A stretch of DNA of 64,000 nucleotides. Source: Tepidimicrobium xylanilyticum (GTDB lineage: Bacteria > Bacillota > Clostridia > Tissierellales > Tepidimicrobiaceae). Positions 16,518 through 24,551 of this stretch are shown one piece after another. Made by a program: the position numbers and the translations under genes. Positions within the stretch are counted from its first letter, which is position 1, and each line of letters opens with the position of its first letter. The DNA is taken from contig NZ_FNNG01000006.1 in assembly GCF_900106765.1 (NCBI RefSeq), positions 1-64,000 of the forward strand, written 5' to 3'. Below the pieces are notes generated by a model, which was given only the letters and a program-made list of their open reading frames with translations, had not been told where the DNA came from and did no database searches.

Positions 16518-18050
16518 TTATTTTGCATATTCTATTGCTCTAGTTTCTCTTATTACATTAACTTTAATTTGACCAGGATAATCTAATTCAGCTTCAATTC
16601 TTTTAACAATATCTCTAGCTGTTAAAACTATTTCGTCATCTCCAATATCTTCAGGTTTAACCATTATTCTCAATTCGCGGCCTGCTTGAATTGCATAAGA
16701 CTTTTCAATTCCCTCAAATGAATTGGCGATTTCTTCTAACTTCTCCAATCTTTTTATATAAGCTTCTAAAGTTTCTCTACGTGCACCTGGTCTAGCAGCA
16801 GAAATAGCATCTGCAGCTTGTACCAACACAGCTTCTACAGTGGTTGGCTCAATATCTCCATGGTGTGCAGCGATACAATGTATCACTTCCTTAGACTCTT
16901 TATACTTTTTAGCCAATTCTACTCCTATATCAACATGGGGACCTTCTACTTCATGGTCTACTGCTTTGCCTATGTCATGCAATAGGCCTGCTCTTTTAGC
17001 TAGTTTTACATCGGCACCTAGCTCTGCAGCCATTAAGCCTGCTAAATAAGATACTTCTATAGAATGTTTTAATACGTTTTGTCCATAACTAGTTCTAAAT
17101 TTTAGCCTACCCAACAACTTTATTAATTCAGGATGAATGCCATGATTGCCTGTGTCAAAAGCAGCTTGCTCTCCTTCTTCTCTAATAACATTTTCTACTT
17201 CTCTTTTTGCTCTTTCAACCATTTCTTCGATTCTAGCTGGATGAATCCTACCATCTACTATTAATTTCTCCAAAGCAATTCTTGCTACTTCTCTCCTAAT
17301 AGGATCAAATCCCGATAATACCACTGCTTCAGGGGTATCATCTATTATTAAATCGATACCCGTTAAAGTTTCCAATGTCCTAATATTTCTACCTTCCCTA
17401 CCAATAATTCTACCTTTCATCTCATCGTTAGGTAGAGCTACTACAGTTACAGTAGATTCGGTTACATGATCAACAGCACATCTTTGAATAGCACAAGAAA
17501 TGATTTTTCTTGCTTTTTTCTCTGATTCCTCTTTAACTTTATTTTCCATTTCTTTTATAAGAACTGCAGATTCGTGAGCTATCTCCTTTTTAATATCATT
17601 TAATAATATTTCTTTTGCCTCTTCGCTAGTAAGACCTGAAAGCCTTTCCAATTCCTCTACTTGCTTAGTATATAGTTCATCTATAAGATCTTCCTTTTCT
17701 TCTAGCTCTTTGGTCTTTTTATTAAGGACATCTTCCTTTTTTTCCAAGGATTCCATTTTTCTATCTATAGATTCTTCTTTCTGTAGCAAACGCTTTTCTT
17801 GCTTTTGAATCTCAGTTCTTCTTTCTCTAATTTCACGGTCATAATCTATTCTCATTTTATGAATTTCTTCCTTAGCCTCTAAAAGAATCTCTTTTTTACG
17901 GGTTTCTGCATCCCTATTTGCATCTTCGATAATTCTTTTGGCTAATTCTTCAGCATTTCCTATTTTTCTTTCACCGATGGTTTTTCTTATTAAAAAACCA
18001 ATTACGACTCCTACAATAGCAATTAAAATATTAATTATTAGATTACCAAT
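16518..18050 (-). CDS. rny: Ribonuclease Y
   Basis: Membrane-anchored endoribonuclease that starts mRNA decay. The open frame encodes an N-terminal transmembrane helix ([19 protein letters not shown]), a long coiled coil with [12 protein letters not shown], a KH domain ([19 protein letters not shown]), an HD domain with [10 protein letters not shown], and the conserved C-terminal RAIEYAK. From 18050 it is 510 aa, matching the family. There is no in-frame ATG, GTG or TTG before 17855, which would delete the anchor; an in-frame TAG lies at 18069-18071. A perfect TAGGAGGTG site (18058-18066) points to ATT at 18048-18050, or less well ATC at 18054-18056. The start is therefore inferred. Confidence 0.85.
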   Translation of the reverse strand: MGNLIINILIAIVGVVIGFLIRKTIGERKIGNAEELAKRIIEDANRDAETRKKEILLEAKEEIHKMRIDYDREIRERRTEIQKQEKRLLQKEESIDRKMESLEKKEDVLNKKTKELEEKEDLIDELYTKQVEELERLSGLTSEEAKEILLNDIKKEIAHESAVLIKEMENKVKEESEKKARKIISCAIQRCAVDHVTESTVTVVALPNDEMKGRIIGREGRNIRTLETLTGIDLIIDDTPEAVVLSGFDPIRREVARIALEKLIVDGRIHPARIEEMVERAKREVENVIREEGEQAAFDTGNHGIHPELIKLLGRLKFRTSYGQNVLKHSIEVSYLAGLMAAELGADVKLAKRAGLLHDIGKAVDHEVEGPHVDIGVELAKKYKESKEVIHCIAAHHGDIEPTTVEAVLVQAADAISAARPGARRETLEAYIKRLEKLEEIANSFEGIEKSYAIQAGRELRIMVKPEDIGDDEIVLTARDIVKRIEAELDYPGQIKVNVIRETRAIEYAK

Positions 18051-18200
18051 AACGATGCACCTCCTATTCTATTAAGTTTTCAAGTTTCATACCACATATC
18101 CTTTTCAAATGACTATAACATAATCATTAGGTAAAAATATAAACCGATTGACCTTAATTTTCGGCTTATACTGTATTCATATACATATAGGTACGATTAC

Positions 18201-18229
18201 ATTTTATTACTTTTAATTAAATATGTCAA
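18201..18229 (-). promoter_or_regulatory. rny promoter
   Basis: Perfect TTGACA (18224-18229) and TAAAAT (18201-18206) on the minus strand with a 17-bp spacer, between the Rad50-like C-terminal gene and rny. It leaves a leader of about 150 nt before rny. Confidence 0.7.
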
Positions 18230-18234
18230 GTGGA

Positions 18235-18891
18235 TTAATTAGATGTTAACTTCTCTACAACGCTCTCAGTCCCTTTCATCCCAACTCTATAAGCATTTGT
18301 AGCAATGGAAGAAAGGTGATTGTTATGGGTAACCATTATAATCTGTCTTTCGAACAATTCTGAGGTTTGTTTTAAAAAATCAGCTACATTAAAAATATAC
18401 TCTTCACTTACGTGTTTAGCAGGCTCGTCTAAAATTAAAGGGCCATCAATTCTAGGTTTATGAATCTGCAAAAAAGCTATACGTAATGCCAAAGAAATGA
18501 TATCAACTACTCCTCCCCCTCTAGATAATTCTGGTTTGTTTTTTATTACAGTATCGTCATGTTTAGTGACAACAAAAAACTCAGCATTTGGTTTTCCATA
18601 CAATTCTTCAATTTCTATTTTAAATTCAATATTACTTTCAAAAATATACTGTAAACAATTAGTCACTAAGGATTCTACTTGTATTTTTGCTTGATTTCTC
18701 GCAAACTCTGAAGTTTTTTGCAATAAAAGGCTAGCCTTTTCTATTAGGTCCATCTCTTTTTTAATATCCTCTATTATCTTGTTATGCTCTTTTATTTGTT
18801 CAAGTATTTTTTCCTTTTTACCTAATTCTTTAGAAATATAAGATTCTATATTAGAAATGTAATTATCAAGATCATCATAACTATTTATCAT
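18235..18891 (-). CDS. SbcC/Rad50-like ATPase, C-terminal half encoded separately
   Basis: A 218-aa protein that looks like the C-terminal lobe of an ABC/SMC-type ATPase. A short coiled coil (~residues 8-75) is followed by an ABC signature-like ELSRGGGVVDIISLALRIA (121-139), Walker B LILDEP (152-157), a D-loop-like region and the H-loop His189 (VTHNN). It has no Walker A, which lies in the gene two positions upstream (19155-20597). The two proteins should assemble into one composite ATPase. It is last in the recA-sbcD-like cluster, 4 nt after the small coiled-coil gene. The assignment rests on motifs; the split itself is directly seen. Confidence 0.8.
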   Translation of the reverse strand: MINSYDDLDNYISNIESYISKELGKKEKILEQIKEHNKIIEDIKKEMDLIEKASLLLQKTSEFARNQAKIQVESLVTNCLQYIFESNIEFKIEIEELYGKPNAEFFVVTKHDDTVIKNKPELSRGGGVVDIISLALRIAFLQIHKPRIDGPLILDEPAKHVSEEYIFNVADFLKQTSELFERQIIMVTHNNHLSSIATNAYRVGMKGTESVVEKLTSN

Positions 18892-18895
18892 AATA

Positions 18896-19144
18896 TCACT
18901 TCTTTTCTAAAATATCCTTTGGTAATAATTGATTTGCTTCCTTAAATAATTCATCAATTTCAGCTTGTAATTTCTTTATCTCTTCTTCTAAATTCTCTGG
19001 GTTAACCCCTAATTCTTCAAGCTCCTTAATCAATTCTTGTTTCTGGTTATTTAGCTGTTCCAGTCTTGCTTCTGCCTTATATTTTAAGCTCTTTGCTCTC
19101 TCCAAATTATTTCTTAAATTATTAAGTTCCTTCTCGTAATCCAT
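18896..19144 (-). CDS. Small coiled-coil protein in the split Rad50-like operon
   Basis: An 82-aa, highly charged protein, almost entirely predicted heptad coiled coil (ELNNLRNNLERAKSLKYKAE, then EEEIKKLQAEIDELFKEA), with a break at LGVNPENL that suggests a helical hairpin. It has no cysteine and no catalytic motif. The ribosome site AGGAGGG is strong. It sits between the N- and C-terminal ATPase halves with only 4-10 nt gaps, so it may be a third subunit or the detached ascending arm of a Rad50 coil. No function is established. Confidence 0.7.
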   Translation of the reverse strand: MDYEKELNNLRNNLERAKSLKYKAEARLEQLNNQKQELIKELEELGVNPENLEEEIKKLQAEIDELFKEANQLLPKDILEKK

Positions 19145-19154
19145 AGTTTCCCTC

Positions 19155-20597
19155 CTATCTAAAGTTTTCGATTATCTCTTCAATTTTATTTCTATCTATA
19201 CTACTAAAACATAGAGGACAAACCTTCAGTTCTGTCAACAAGGTTTTATAACGATTTAATTGAGAATTGAGTCTTTCTTCTAATTCTTTTAAATTTTTTT
19301 CAGTATCTAGTTTAGTTATATTAATTTTATTATATCTATCATAACAATCTAGTAAAGACTTTAATCTACTATATTTATTTTCTAGCGTATCTTTTAACAT
19401 CAATAACCTATCTATTTGAGATAGTTTGTCTAAGAAATTTTCACCTATGGCTATGCTTTTGTTAATGCTATCTAATTTAGCCTTTGTGCTCATCAGCTGT
19501 GTCATTTTTTCGTAGCTACTTTTAGCTATTTCAATATTAAATCTGACTTTTTCTATTTCCCTTAAGAATTTCAATATCTGGTTATTATATATTATCTTCT
19601 TATTAGCTTCCTTTAAAAGTTTGCTAATTCTATCCAATTTGATCATTCTGTCAATATATGAAGATAAAAGGTTATTTATTTCTGAACATCTGTCAACGCC
19701 CTTTAATCCTTGGATTATAGCTTTATTGATGGCGATATCTCTATTAATAGCTTCTAATCTACTATACTTATTAAAAATAGAGTTAAAGTTATTAATTTTA
19801 TTACTTAATTTCCTTTCAATCTCTTTCATTTCATCTATATTTTTTAATTTATTTAAGTATTCCTTTATAAATAAAATCTCCTCACTTATTTCTTTTAAAC
19901 TATCAGATATTTCAATTAGTCTATTTAACCTTACTTGTGAGTTATAAATGCTACTCTTTATTTTGATTAAATTATCCTTAATTTCAATTAATGAATCTAA
20001 ATAATCATACTCAGCTAATTCGATTTGCAATTTCTTCAACATCTCTTCTAAATTTTTCTTTTTAAGATTCAAGTTTCTTATATCTTTTAATGTATCTTTA
20101 ATAGCATCATCTATAATATGAACTCCAACTAGCCTGCCAATGGCATTAGCTTTAGCAGAGTTTTTTTCTGAAAGCAAAAAGGGTCCTTCTAATTGTTCAG
20201 ATATATTAATTAAATTGGATTGATCCCCATCTAACGATATTTTTCTCATCGATATTTGATCGATTATTTCTTTAGGAACTTTGGTTCCAAATCCTTCAAA
20301 TATGGTTTTCTCTCCTTGACTATTATATAGATAATAAGAATTTTTGCTTTTACTCCTATACCTTTTAATTTTTGTATTATCGCTAAAAATAACAGTTACA
20401 CTACAGTCCTTTTCTCCTTCTCTAATGAAAAAATCTCCAGATGGCTCATTGAATAAAGCCCATCTTAGTCCTCTGATGATTGCTGTTTTCCCATGATCTG
20501 AAGGACCTACTATTACATTTAGGTATGGATCTAATTCTATTTCCGTATATTTGTGAGATTGAAAATTTTCCAATATTATTTTCTTTATATATTTCAT
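19155..20597 (-). CDS. SbcC/Rad50-like ATPase, N-terminal half with terminal Cys hook
   Basis: A 480-aa N-terminal lobe of an SMC/Rad50-type ATPase. It begins KKIILENFQSHKYTEIELD, with Walker A GPSDHGKT at 31-38 and a Q-loop region near EQLEGPFLL (~135). Helical, degenerate-repeat sequence occupies ~165-455. A zinc-hook-like CPLC lies at ~460-463, only 17 residues from the end. It has no signature motif or Walker B; these are in the gene at 18235-18891. Such FQSHK-type ATPases also occur in phage recombination modules (from memory). It starts 2 nt after the SbcD-like gene. Confidence 0.82.
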   Translation of the reverse strand: MKYIKKIILENFQSHKYTEIELDPYLNVIVGPSDHGKTAIIRGLRWALFNEPSGDFFIREGEKDCSVTVIFSDNTKIKRYRSKSKNSYYLYNSQGEKTIFEGFGTKVPKEIIDQISMRKISLDGDQSNLINISEQLEGPFLLSEKNSAKANAIGRLVGVHIIDDAIKDTLKDIRNLNLKKKNLEEMLKKLQIELAEYDYLDSLIEIKDNLIKIKSSIYNSQVRLNRLIEISDSLKEISEEILFIKEYLNKLKNIDEMKEIERKLSNKINNFNSIFNKYSRLEAINRDIAINKAIIQGLKGVDRCSEINNLLSSYIDRMIKLDRISKLLKEANKKIIYNNQILKFLREIEKVRFNIEIAKSSYEKMTQLMSTKAKLDSINKSIAIGENFLDKLSQIDRLLMLKDTLENKYSRLKSLLDCYDRYNKINITKLDTEKNLKELEERLNSQLNRYKTLLTELKVCPLCFSSIDRNKIEEIIENFR

Positions 20598-20599
20598 TT

Positions 20600-21586
20600 T
20601 TATATCTCATCTCCTATATTTTTCATCTGAGAATGAGCTATTCTTCTTAATGCTTCCTTTTTTACTTCCTCAGATACTCCCTCTGCATTTGAAACTTCAA
20701 TTAATATTTCGTTGATTTCTAATTTATCAAAGTTTATAGCTGCATCTATTGACTGCTTAAATTCAAATAACCTTTCGCTCTTAAAAATATGATTTTCTAT
20801 TTCATCTCTATCTAATATCTTTTCTCCTTTTTCAGCAGTTTTTAATCCAACAAGCTCTACTTTTATCGAATCATCCAAATTAATTATGGCCACTTTAGGA
20901 GTTCGTTCTATTTCTGATAAACTATTTGTAATTCTAATTAAACTACCAGGATTGATGAAGTACTTCCCATTAACCTCTACTACCCCAAATCCGGAATGAT
21001 AATGGCCTGATAAAGTAACATGAGCCTTTGTATCTTTGATGTCATCTATTAATGTATAAGGAATCCCTTTAATAAATGGTTTATTTAATAACATACCATG
21101 AACCATATGTATTGCATAATTTACATCCTTTGGTATATCCGTTATTATATATTTATCGCTATTATTTCCATTATCTATGTCATATGTATAAGATTGCCCA
21201 GTCAACTGCACCTTTATCCCATTCTTACATAAGTAGACAGGTTCATCTCTCTGTACTATTTTAACTACACTTAAAGCATCCAAAAGACCTAGCATCGTTC
21301 TGTTAACAGTATTAGGATTATGTCCATAGATATCGTGATTCCCGCAAACAATATATATAGGAACTTTAAATTCATTTAATATGGAAGCAAAATTGCCTAC
21401 TATAGAGACTGAAATATCAGGCCTATCAAATAGATCGCCGCCATGTAACACATAATCAATATTATAATGTTTTATTATCTTTATAATTTCCATTAACTTT
21501 CTTTCTAATGTTTCAACAATGTTGTCCTTCCTACTTTTTGGAGTTGTACCTCTAATGTGAGTATCTGTTAAAAAAAGTAATTTCAA
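20600..21586 (-). CDS. SbcD/Mre11-like metallophosphoesterase (DNA repair nuclease)
   Basis: A 328-aa calcineurin-like phosphoesterase with all five metal-site motifs: FLTDTHIRG, GGDLFDRPD, CGNHDIYG, VHGM and SGHYHSGF. The capping/C-terminal region is shorter and different from standard SbcD. Its placement directly before the Rad50-like ATPase halves and after recA makes an Mre11 role likely. I prefer the TTG at 21586 (AAGGAGTG upstream, protein begins KLLFLTDTH). A TTG at 21604 with AGGAGG upstream is also possible and adds six residues; that ribosome site lies in the hairpin at the recA end. Confidence 0.82.
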   Translation of the reverse strand: MKLLFLTDTHIRGTTPKSRKDNIVETLERKLMEIIKIIKHYNIDYVLHGGDLFDRPDISVSIVGNFASILNEFKVPIYIVCGNHDIYGHNPNTVNRTMLGLLDALSVVKIVQRDEPVYLCKNGIKVQLTGQSYTYDIDNGNNSDKYIITDIPKDVNYAIHMVHGMLLNKPFIKGIPYTLIDDIKDTKAHVTLSGHYHSGFGVVEVNGKYFINPGSLIRITNSLSEIERTPKVAIINLDDSIKVELVGLKTAEKGEKILDRDEIENHIFKSERLFEFKQSIDAAINFDKLEINEILIEVSNAEGVSEEVKKEALRRIAHSQMKNIGDEI

Positions 21587-21604
21587 AACTAACACTCCTT
21601 GCAA

Positions 21605-21629
21605 ATAAACCTCCTAAAAGGAGGTTTAT
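21605..21629 (-). terminator. Hairpin at the end of recA, overlapping a ribosome site of the sbcD-like gene
   Basis: Perfect 10-bp stem ATAAACCTCC / GGAGGTTTAT with a 5-nt loop, starting at the recA stop codon. No T-run follows on the minus strand. The 3' arm contains AGGAGG, so it may attenuate or mask translation of the next gene rather than end transcription. Confidence 0.55.
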
Positions 21630-22663
21630 TATTCTTTATTATCATTGTCACTATCTTTCTTTTCCTCATTTATTAAACCAAATTTTTCTCTAATCTTTCT
21701 TTCAATTTCCAAAGCAACACTAGGATTCTCTCTTAAAAATTCTTTAGCATTCTCTCTACCTTGACCTAGTTTCTGTTCTCCATAGCTATACCAAGAACCA
21801 GATTTGCTTATCACTTCTGCTGTAACACCAGTATCTAATATATTACCTTCCTTTGAAATTCCTAAACCATACATTATGTCAAATTCTGCTTGTTTAAAAG
21901 GAGGTGCTACTTTATTTTTCACAACCTTTACCCTTGTTCTATTACCAATAACATCTTCACCTTGCTTTATGGAATCTACTCTTCTAACGTCTAATCGAAT
22001 ACTAGAATAAAATTTAAGAGCTCTGCCTCCTGTAGTAGTTTCAGGATTACCAAACATAACCCCAACTTTTTCCCTTAATTGATTTATAAATATTATAATG
22101 GCATTTGATTTATTGATAGCTCCAGTCAATTTCCTCAAAGCTTGGGACATTAATCTTGCTTGCAGCCCCACGTGACTATCCCCCATTTCTCCCTCTATCT
22201 CCGCTTTTGGGACTAAAGCAGCAACTGAGTCCACAACTATTATATCCACAGCACCGCTCCTTACTAAAGCTTCTGTAATTTCTAATGCTTGTTCTCCTGT
22301 ATCAGGCTGAGATACTATGAGATTTTCAACATCTACGCCTAATTTTTTTGCATAACTTGGATCTAATGCATGTTCTGCATCAATAAAAGCTGCTATCCCG
22401 CCCATTTTTTGTGCTTCCGCAACAACATGCAATGCAACTGTAGTTTTTCCTGAAGATTCCGGACCAAATATTTCAATAATTCTACCTCTTGGTAAACCTC
22501 CAATTCCTAATGCAATATCTAATTCCAATGAACCCGTTGGAATGACTTCCATCCTTTCAGTCTTAGTGTCGCCTAATCTCATTATAGAACCTTTGCCAAA
22601 CTGTTTTTCAATTTGGCTAATAGCTACATCTAAAGCTTTATTTCTCTCATTTTTGTTAACCAT
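21629..22663 (-). CDS. recA: Recombinase RecA
   Basis: ATP-dependent strand-exchange protein and co-protease that triggers LexA cleavage. Walker A GPESSGKT, the Walker B-like [10 protein letters not shown], loop L1/L2 segments ([30 protein letters not shown]) and the C-terminal KIREKFGL are all present. 344 aa with an acidic tail is normal. ATG start. Its promoter carries a perfect LexA box at 22709-22720. The downstream Mre11/Rad50-like genes follow in the same direction, 40 nt away. Confidence 0.97.
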   Translation of the reverse strand: MVNKNERNKALDVAISQIEKQFGKGSIMRLGDTKTERMEVIPTGSLELDIALGIGGLPRGRIIEIFGPESSGKTTVALHVVAEAQKMGGIAAFIDAEHALDPSYAKKLGVDVENLIVSQPDTGEQALEITEALVRSGAVDIIVVDSVAALVPKAEIEGEMGDSHVGLQARLMSQALRKLTGAINKSNAIIIFINQLREKVGVMFGNPETTTGGRALKFYSSIRLDVRRVDSIKQGEDVIGNRTRVKVVKNKVAPPFKQAEFDIMYGLGISKEGNILDTGVTAEVISKSGSWYSYGEQKLGQGRENAKEFLRENPSVALEIERKIREKFGLINEEKKDSDNDNKE

Positions 22664-22708
22664 AGCTTCCCCAGATAAACTGGACTCACCACCTTTTCCG
22701 CTAAATTA

Positions 22709-22720
22709 GAACATTAGTTC
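22709..22720. promoter_or_regulatory. LexA box upstream of recA
   Basis: GAAC-ATTA-GTTC, a perfect GAACN4GTTC operator, 8 bp downstream of the recA -10 element. Confidence 0.88.
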
Positions 22721-22727
22721 TTAGTTT

Positions 22728-22756
22728 ATTGTACATTATTTTTATATTTTAGTCAA
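22728..22756 (-). promoter_or_regulatory. recA promoter
   Basis: TTGACT (22751-22756) and TACAAT (22728-22733) on the minus strand with a 17-bp spacer, just upstream of the LexA box. Confidence 0.75.
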
Positions 22757-22773
22757 TTGGGAATAACAACTAT

Positions 22774-23991
22774 TTATAATATTTTCCTTAATTCATCAAA
22801 AACTTTTATACTAGCTCTATTTTGAATAGATTCCCTATCTCCATTAAATATAGACTTTATTACGTATGAATTATCTTTAGTAACAATACTCATAAACACA
22901 AGTCCTACTGGCTTCAATTCAGACCCACCAGTAGGTCCAGCTATGCCAGTAGTAGATACCGCTATATCTACATTTGTTTTATCATAAAGCCCTCTAGCCA
23001 TTTCTAAAGCAACTTCCTTGCTTACCGCACCATATCTTTCTAAGGTGCTTCTTTTAACACCTACTTCCTCTATTTTAGAAATATTGGAATAGGTTACAAT
23101 CCCTCTTTCAAGAACTTCTGAAGCGCCAGGAACTCTGGTCAATTTTGAAGTAATTAAACCTCCTGTACAGGATTCACAAATTGCTATTTTTATCTTTTTT
23201 CTTCTCAACTTATTCACAATCACTTCTTCAATCTTTTCATCTTCATAGCTATAAATGAATTCAGATATTCTACTGCTAATTTTTCCCACCATTTCATCCA
23301 ACAAGAAATTAACTCTTTCAGTGTTATGACCTTTTGCAACAATTTTAATGTCTACTAATCCTTCTTTAGCATATGTTGCAACCGTTGGATTTTGATTACC
23401 AATTAAATCCGCAAGTACAGTTTCTAAAGTAGATTCCCCTATGCCTATAGTATTAATTGTCTTTACTTTAATAATATAGTCCTGTTTAATTAAAGGAACT
23501 ACATACTTATTAAACATCAGGGCCATTTCCTTTGGAGGACCAGGAAGTAAAACTATTCTTCTACTACCATATTCAATATAAACACCAGGAGCAGTACCTA
23601 TTTCATTAATTAAATGTTTAGCTCCCTTAGGCAAATAAGCTTGTTTTATATTGGTATAAGTCATAGGTTTATTTAACCTATTGAAATATTCCTTTATATC
23701 CTCTTCAGCTCTTTTATTCAATTCCATCTCTATCCCTAAAGTCTTGCAAACTATTTCCTTGGTCATATCATCAGATGTAGGTCCTAAACCACCAGTAAAT
23801 ATTAGCAAATCTGATCTTTCTAATCCAATATTTAATACTTCTTTTAATAGTTTAGGATCGTCCTTTATAGAAGTATGGTATAAAACATCTATTCCAATTT
23901 CCCACAGCTTTTTAGATAGATAATTAGTATTGGTATTCAATATATTGCCTAGTATTATCTCAGTTCCTACTGAAATAATTTCTGCTTTCAT
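22774..23991 (-). CDS. cinA: CinA-family protein (competence/damage-inducible; nicotinamide-nucleotide amidase)
   Basis: A two-domain CinA of 405 aa. The N-terminal MoCF/molybdopterin-binding-like domain has GTEIILG and FTGGLGPTSDD. The C-terminal amidase domain has CESCTGGLI and STTGIAGPTGG, which in related enzymes deamidates NMN in pyridine nucleotide salvage. I chose the ATG at 23991 with GGGGTG six nt upstream; a GTG three codons earlier overlaps that site. It lies between pgsA and recA, as in B. subtilis. Confidence 0.92.
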   Translation of the reverse strand: MKAEIISVGTEIILGNILNTNTNYLSKKLWEIGIDVLYHTSIKDDPKLLKEVLNIGLERSDLLIFTGGLGPTSDDMTKEIVCKTLGIEMELNKRAEEDIKEYFNRLNKPMTYTNIKQAYLPKGAKHLINEIGTAPGVYIEYGSRRIVLLPGPPKEMALMFNKYVVPLIKQDYIIKVKTINTIGIGESTLETVLADLIGNQNPTVATYAKEGLVDIKIVAKGHNTERVNFLLDEMVGKISSRISEFIYSYEDEKIEEVIVNKLRRKKIKIAICESCTGGLITSKLTRVPGASEVLERGIVTYSNISKIEEVGVKRSTLERYGAVSKEVALEMARGLYDKTNVDIAVSTTGIAGPTGGSELKPVGLVFMSIVTKDNSYVIKSIFNGDRESIQNRASIKVFDELRKIL

Positions 23992-24005
23992 GCATAACAC
24001 CCCAA

Positions 24006-24551
24006 TTACTTATTGCTAGTATATAGTACATGTCTATTTTTGTAAATATAGTCTACCCCTGATAATATAGTGAAAAACAATGAAATATATAGCATAATAT
24101 AATCAAATGGAAAATTCAACAAATTAAATGGAAAATTCCTGATTAAGAGGCTAATAATAGCTATTAATTGGGTTATTGTCTTGATTTTGCCTAAGGGGCT
24201 GGCAGCAATTGTTATACCTTCAGATGCTGCAACAATGCGAAAACCGGTAATTGTAAATTCTCTTGCAATAATTACTATTACTACCCAAGCAGGCACCTTT
24301 CCCAATTGAACTAAAGAAATTAAAGCTGCTGAAACTAATATTTTATCAGCTAAAGGGTCTATAAATTTCCCAAAAGTAGTCACCTGGCCTTTGTGTCTTG
24401 CAATATAACCATCTAAACAATCAGTTCCTGATGCAATAGCAAAAACCAAGCCTGCTATATAATGGTTGTTTTCAAAATCGGAAAACAGAATTACAACAAA
24501 AATTGGTATCATAAGCACTCGTAACATGGTAATCTTATTTGCTAAATTCAT
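24006..24551 (-). CDS. pgsA: CDP-diacylglycerol-glycerol-3-phosphate 3-phosphatidyltransferase
   Basis: Makes phosphatidylglycerophosphate, the first step to phosphatidylglycerol, in the membrane. The CDP-alcohol phosphotransferase motif is complete (DCLDGYIAR, then GKFIDPLADK). Several hydrophobic membrane helices surround it. 181 aa is typical. Its start overlaps the end of rimO by 4 nt, indicating translational coupling. Confidence 0.94.
   Translation of the reverse strand: MNLANKITMLRVLMIPIFVVILFSDFENNHYIAGLVFAIASGTDCLDGYIARHKGQVTTFGKFIDPLADKILVSAALISLVQLGKVPAWVVIVIIAREFTITGFRIVAASEGITIAASPLGKIKTITQLIAIISLLIRNFPFNLLNFPFDYIMLYISLFFTILSGVDYIYKNRHVLYTSNK

Noticed and set aside
16518-17855. 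RNase Y starting at the first ATG (445 aa)
   Set aside because: It would lack the transmembrane anchor and part of the coil encoded in frame upstream, and no ribosome site precedes this ATG.
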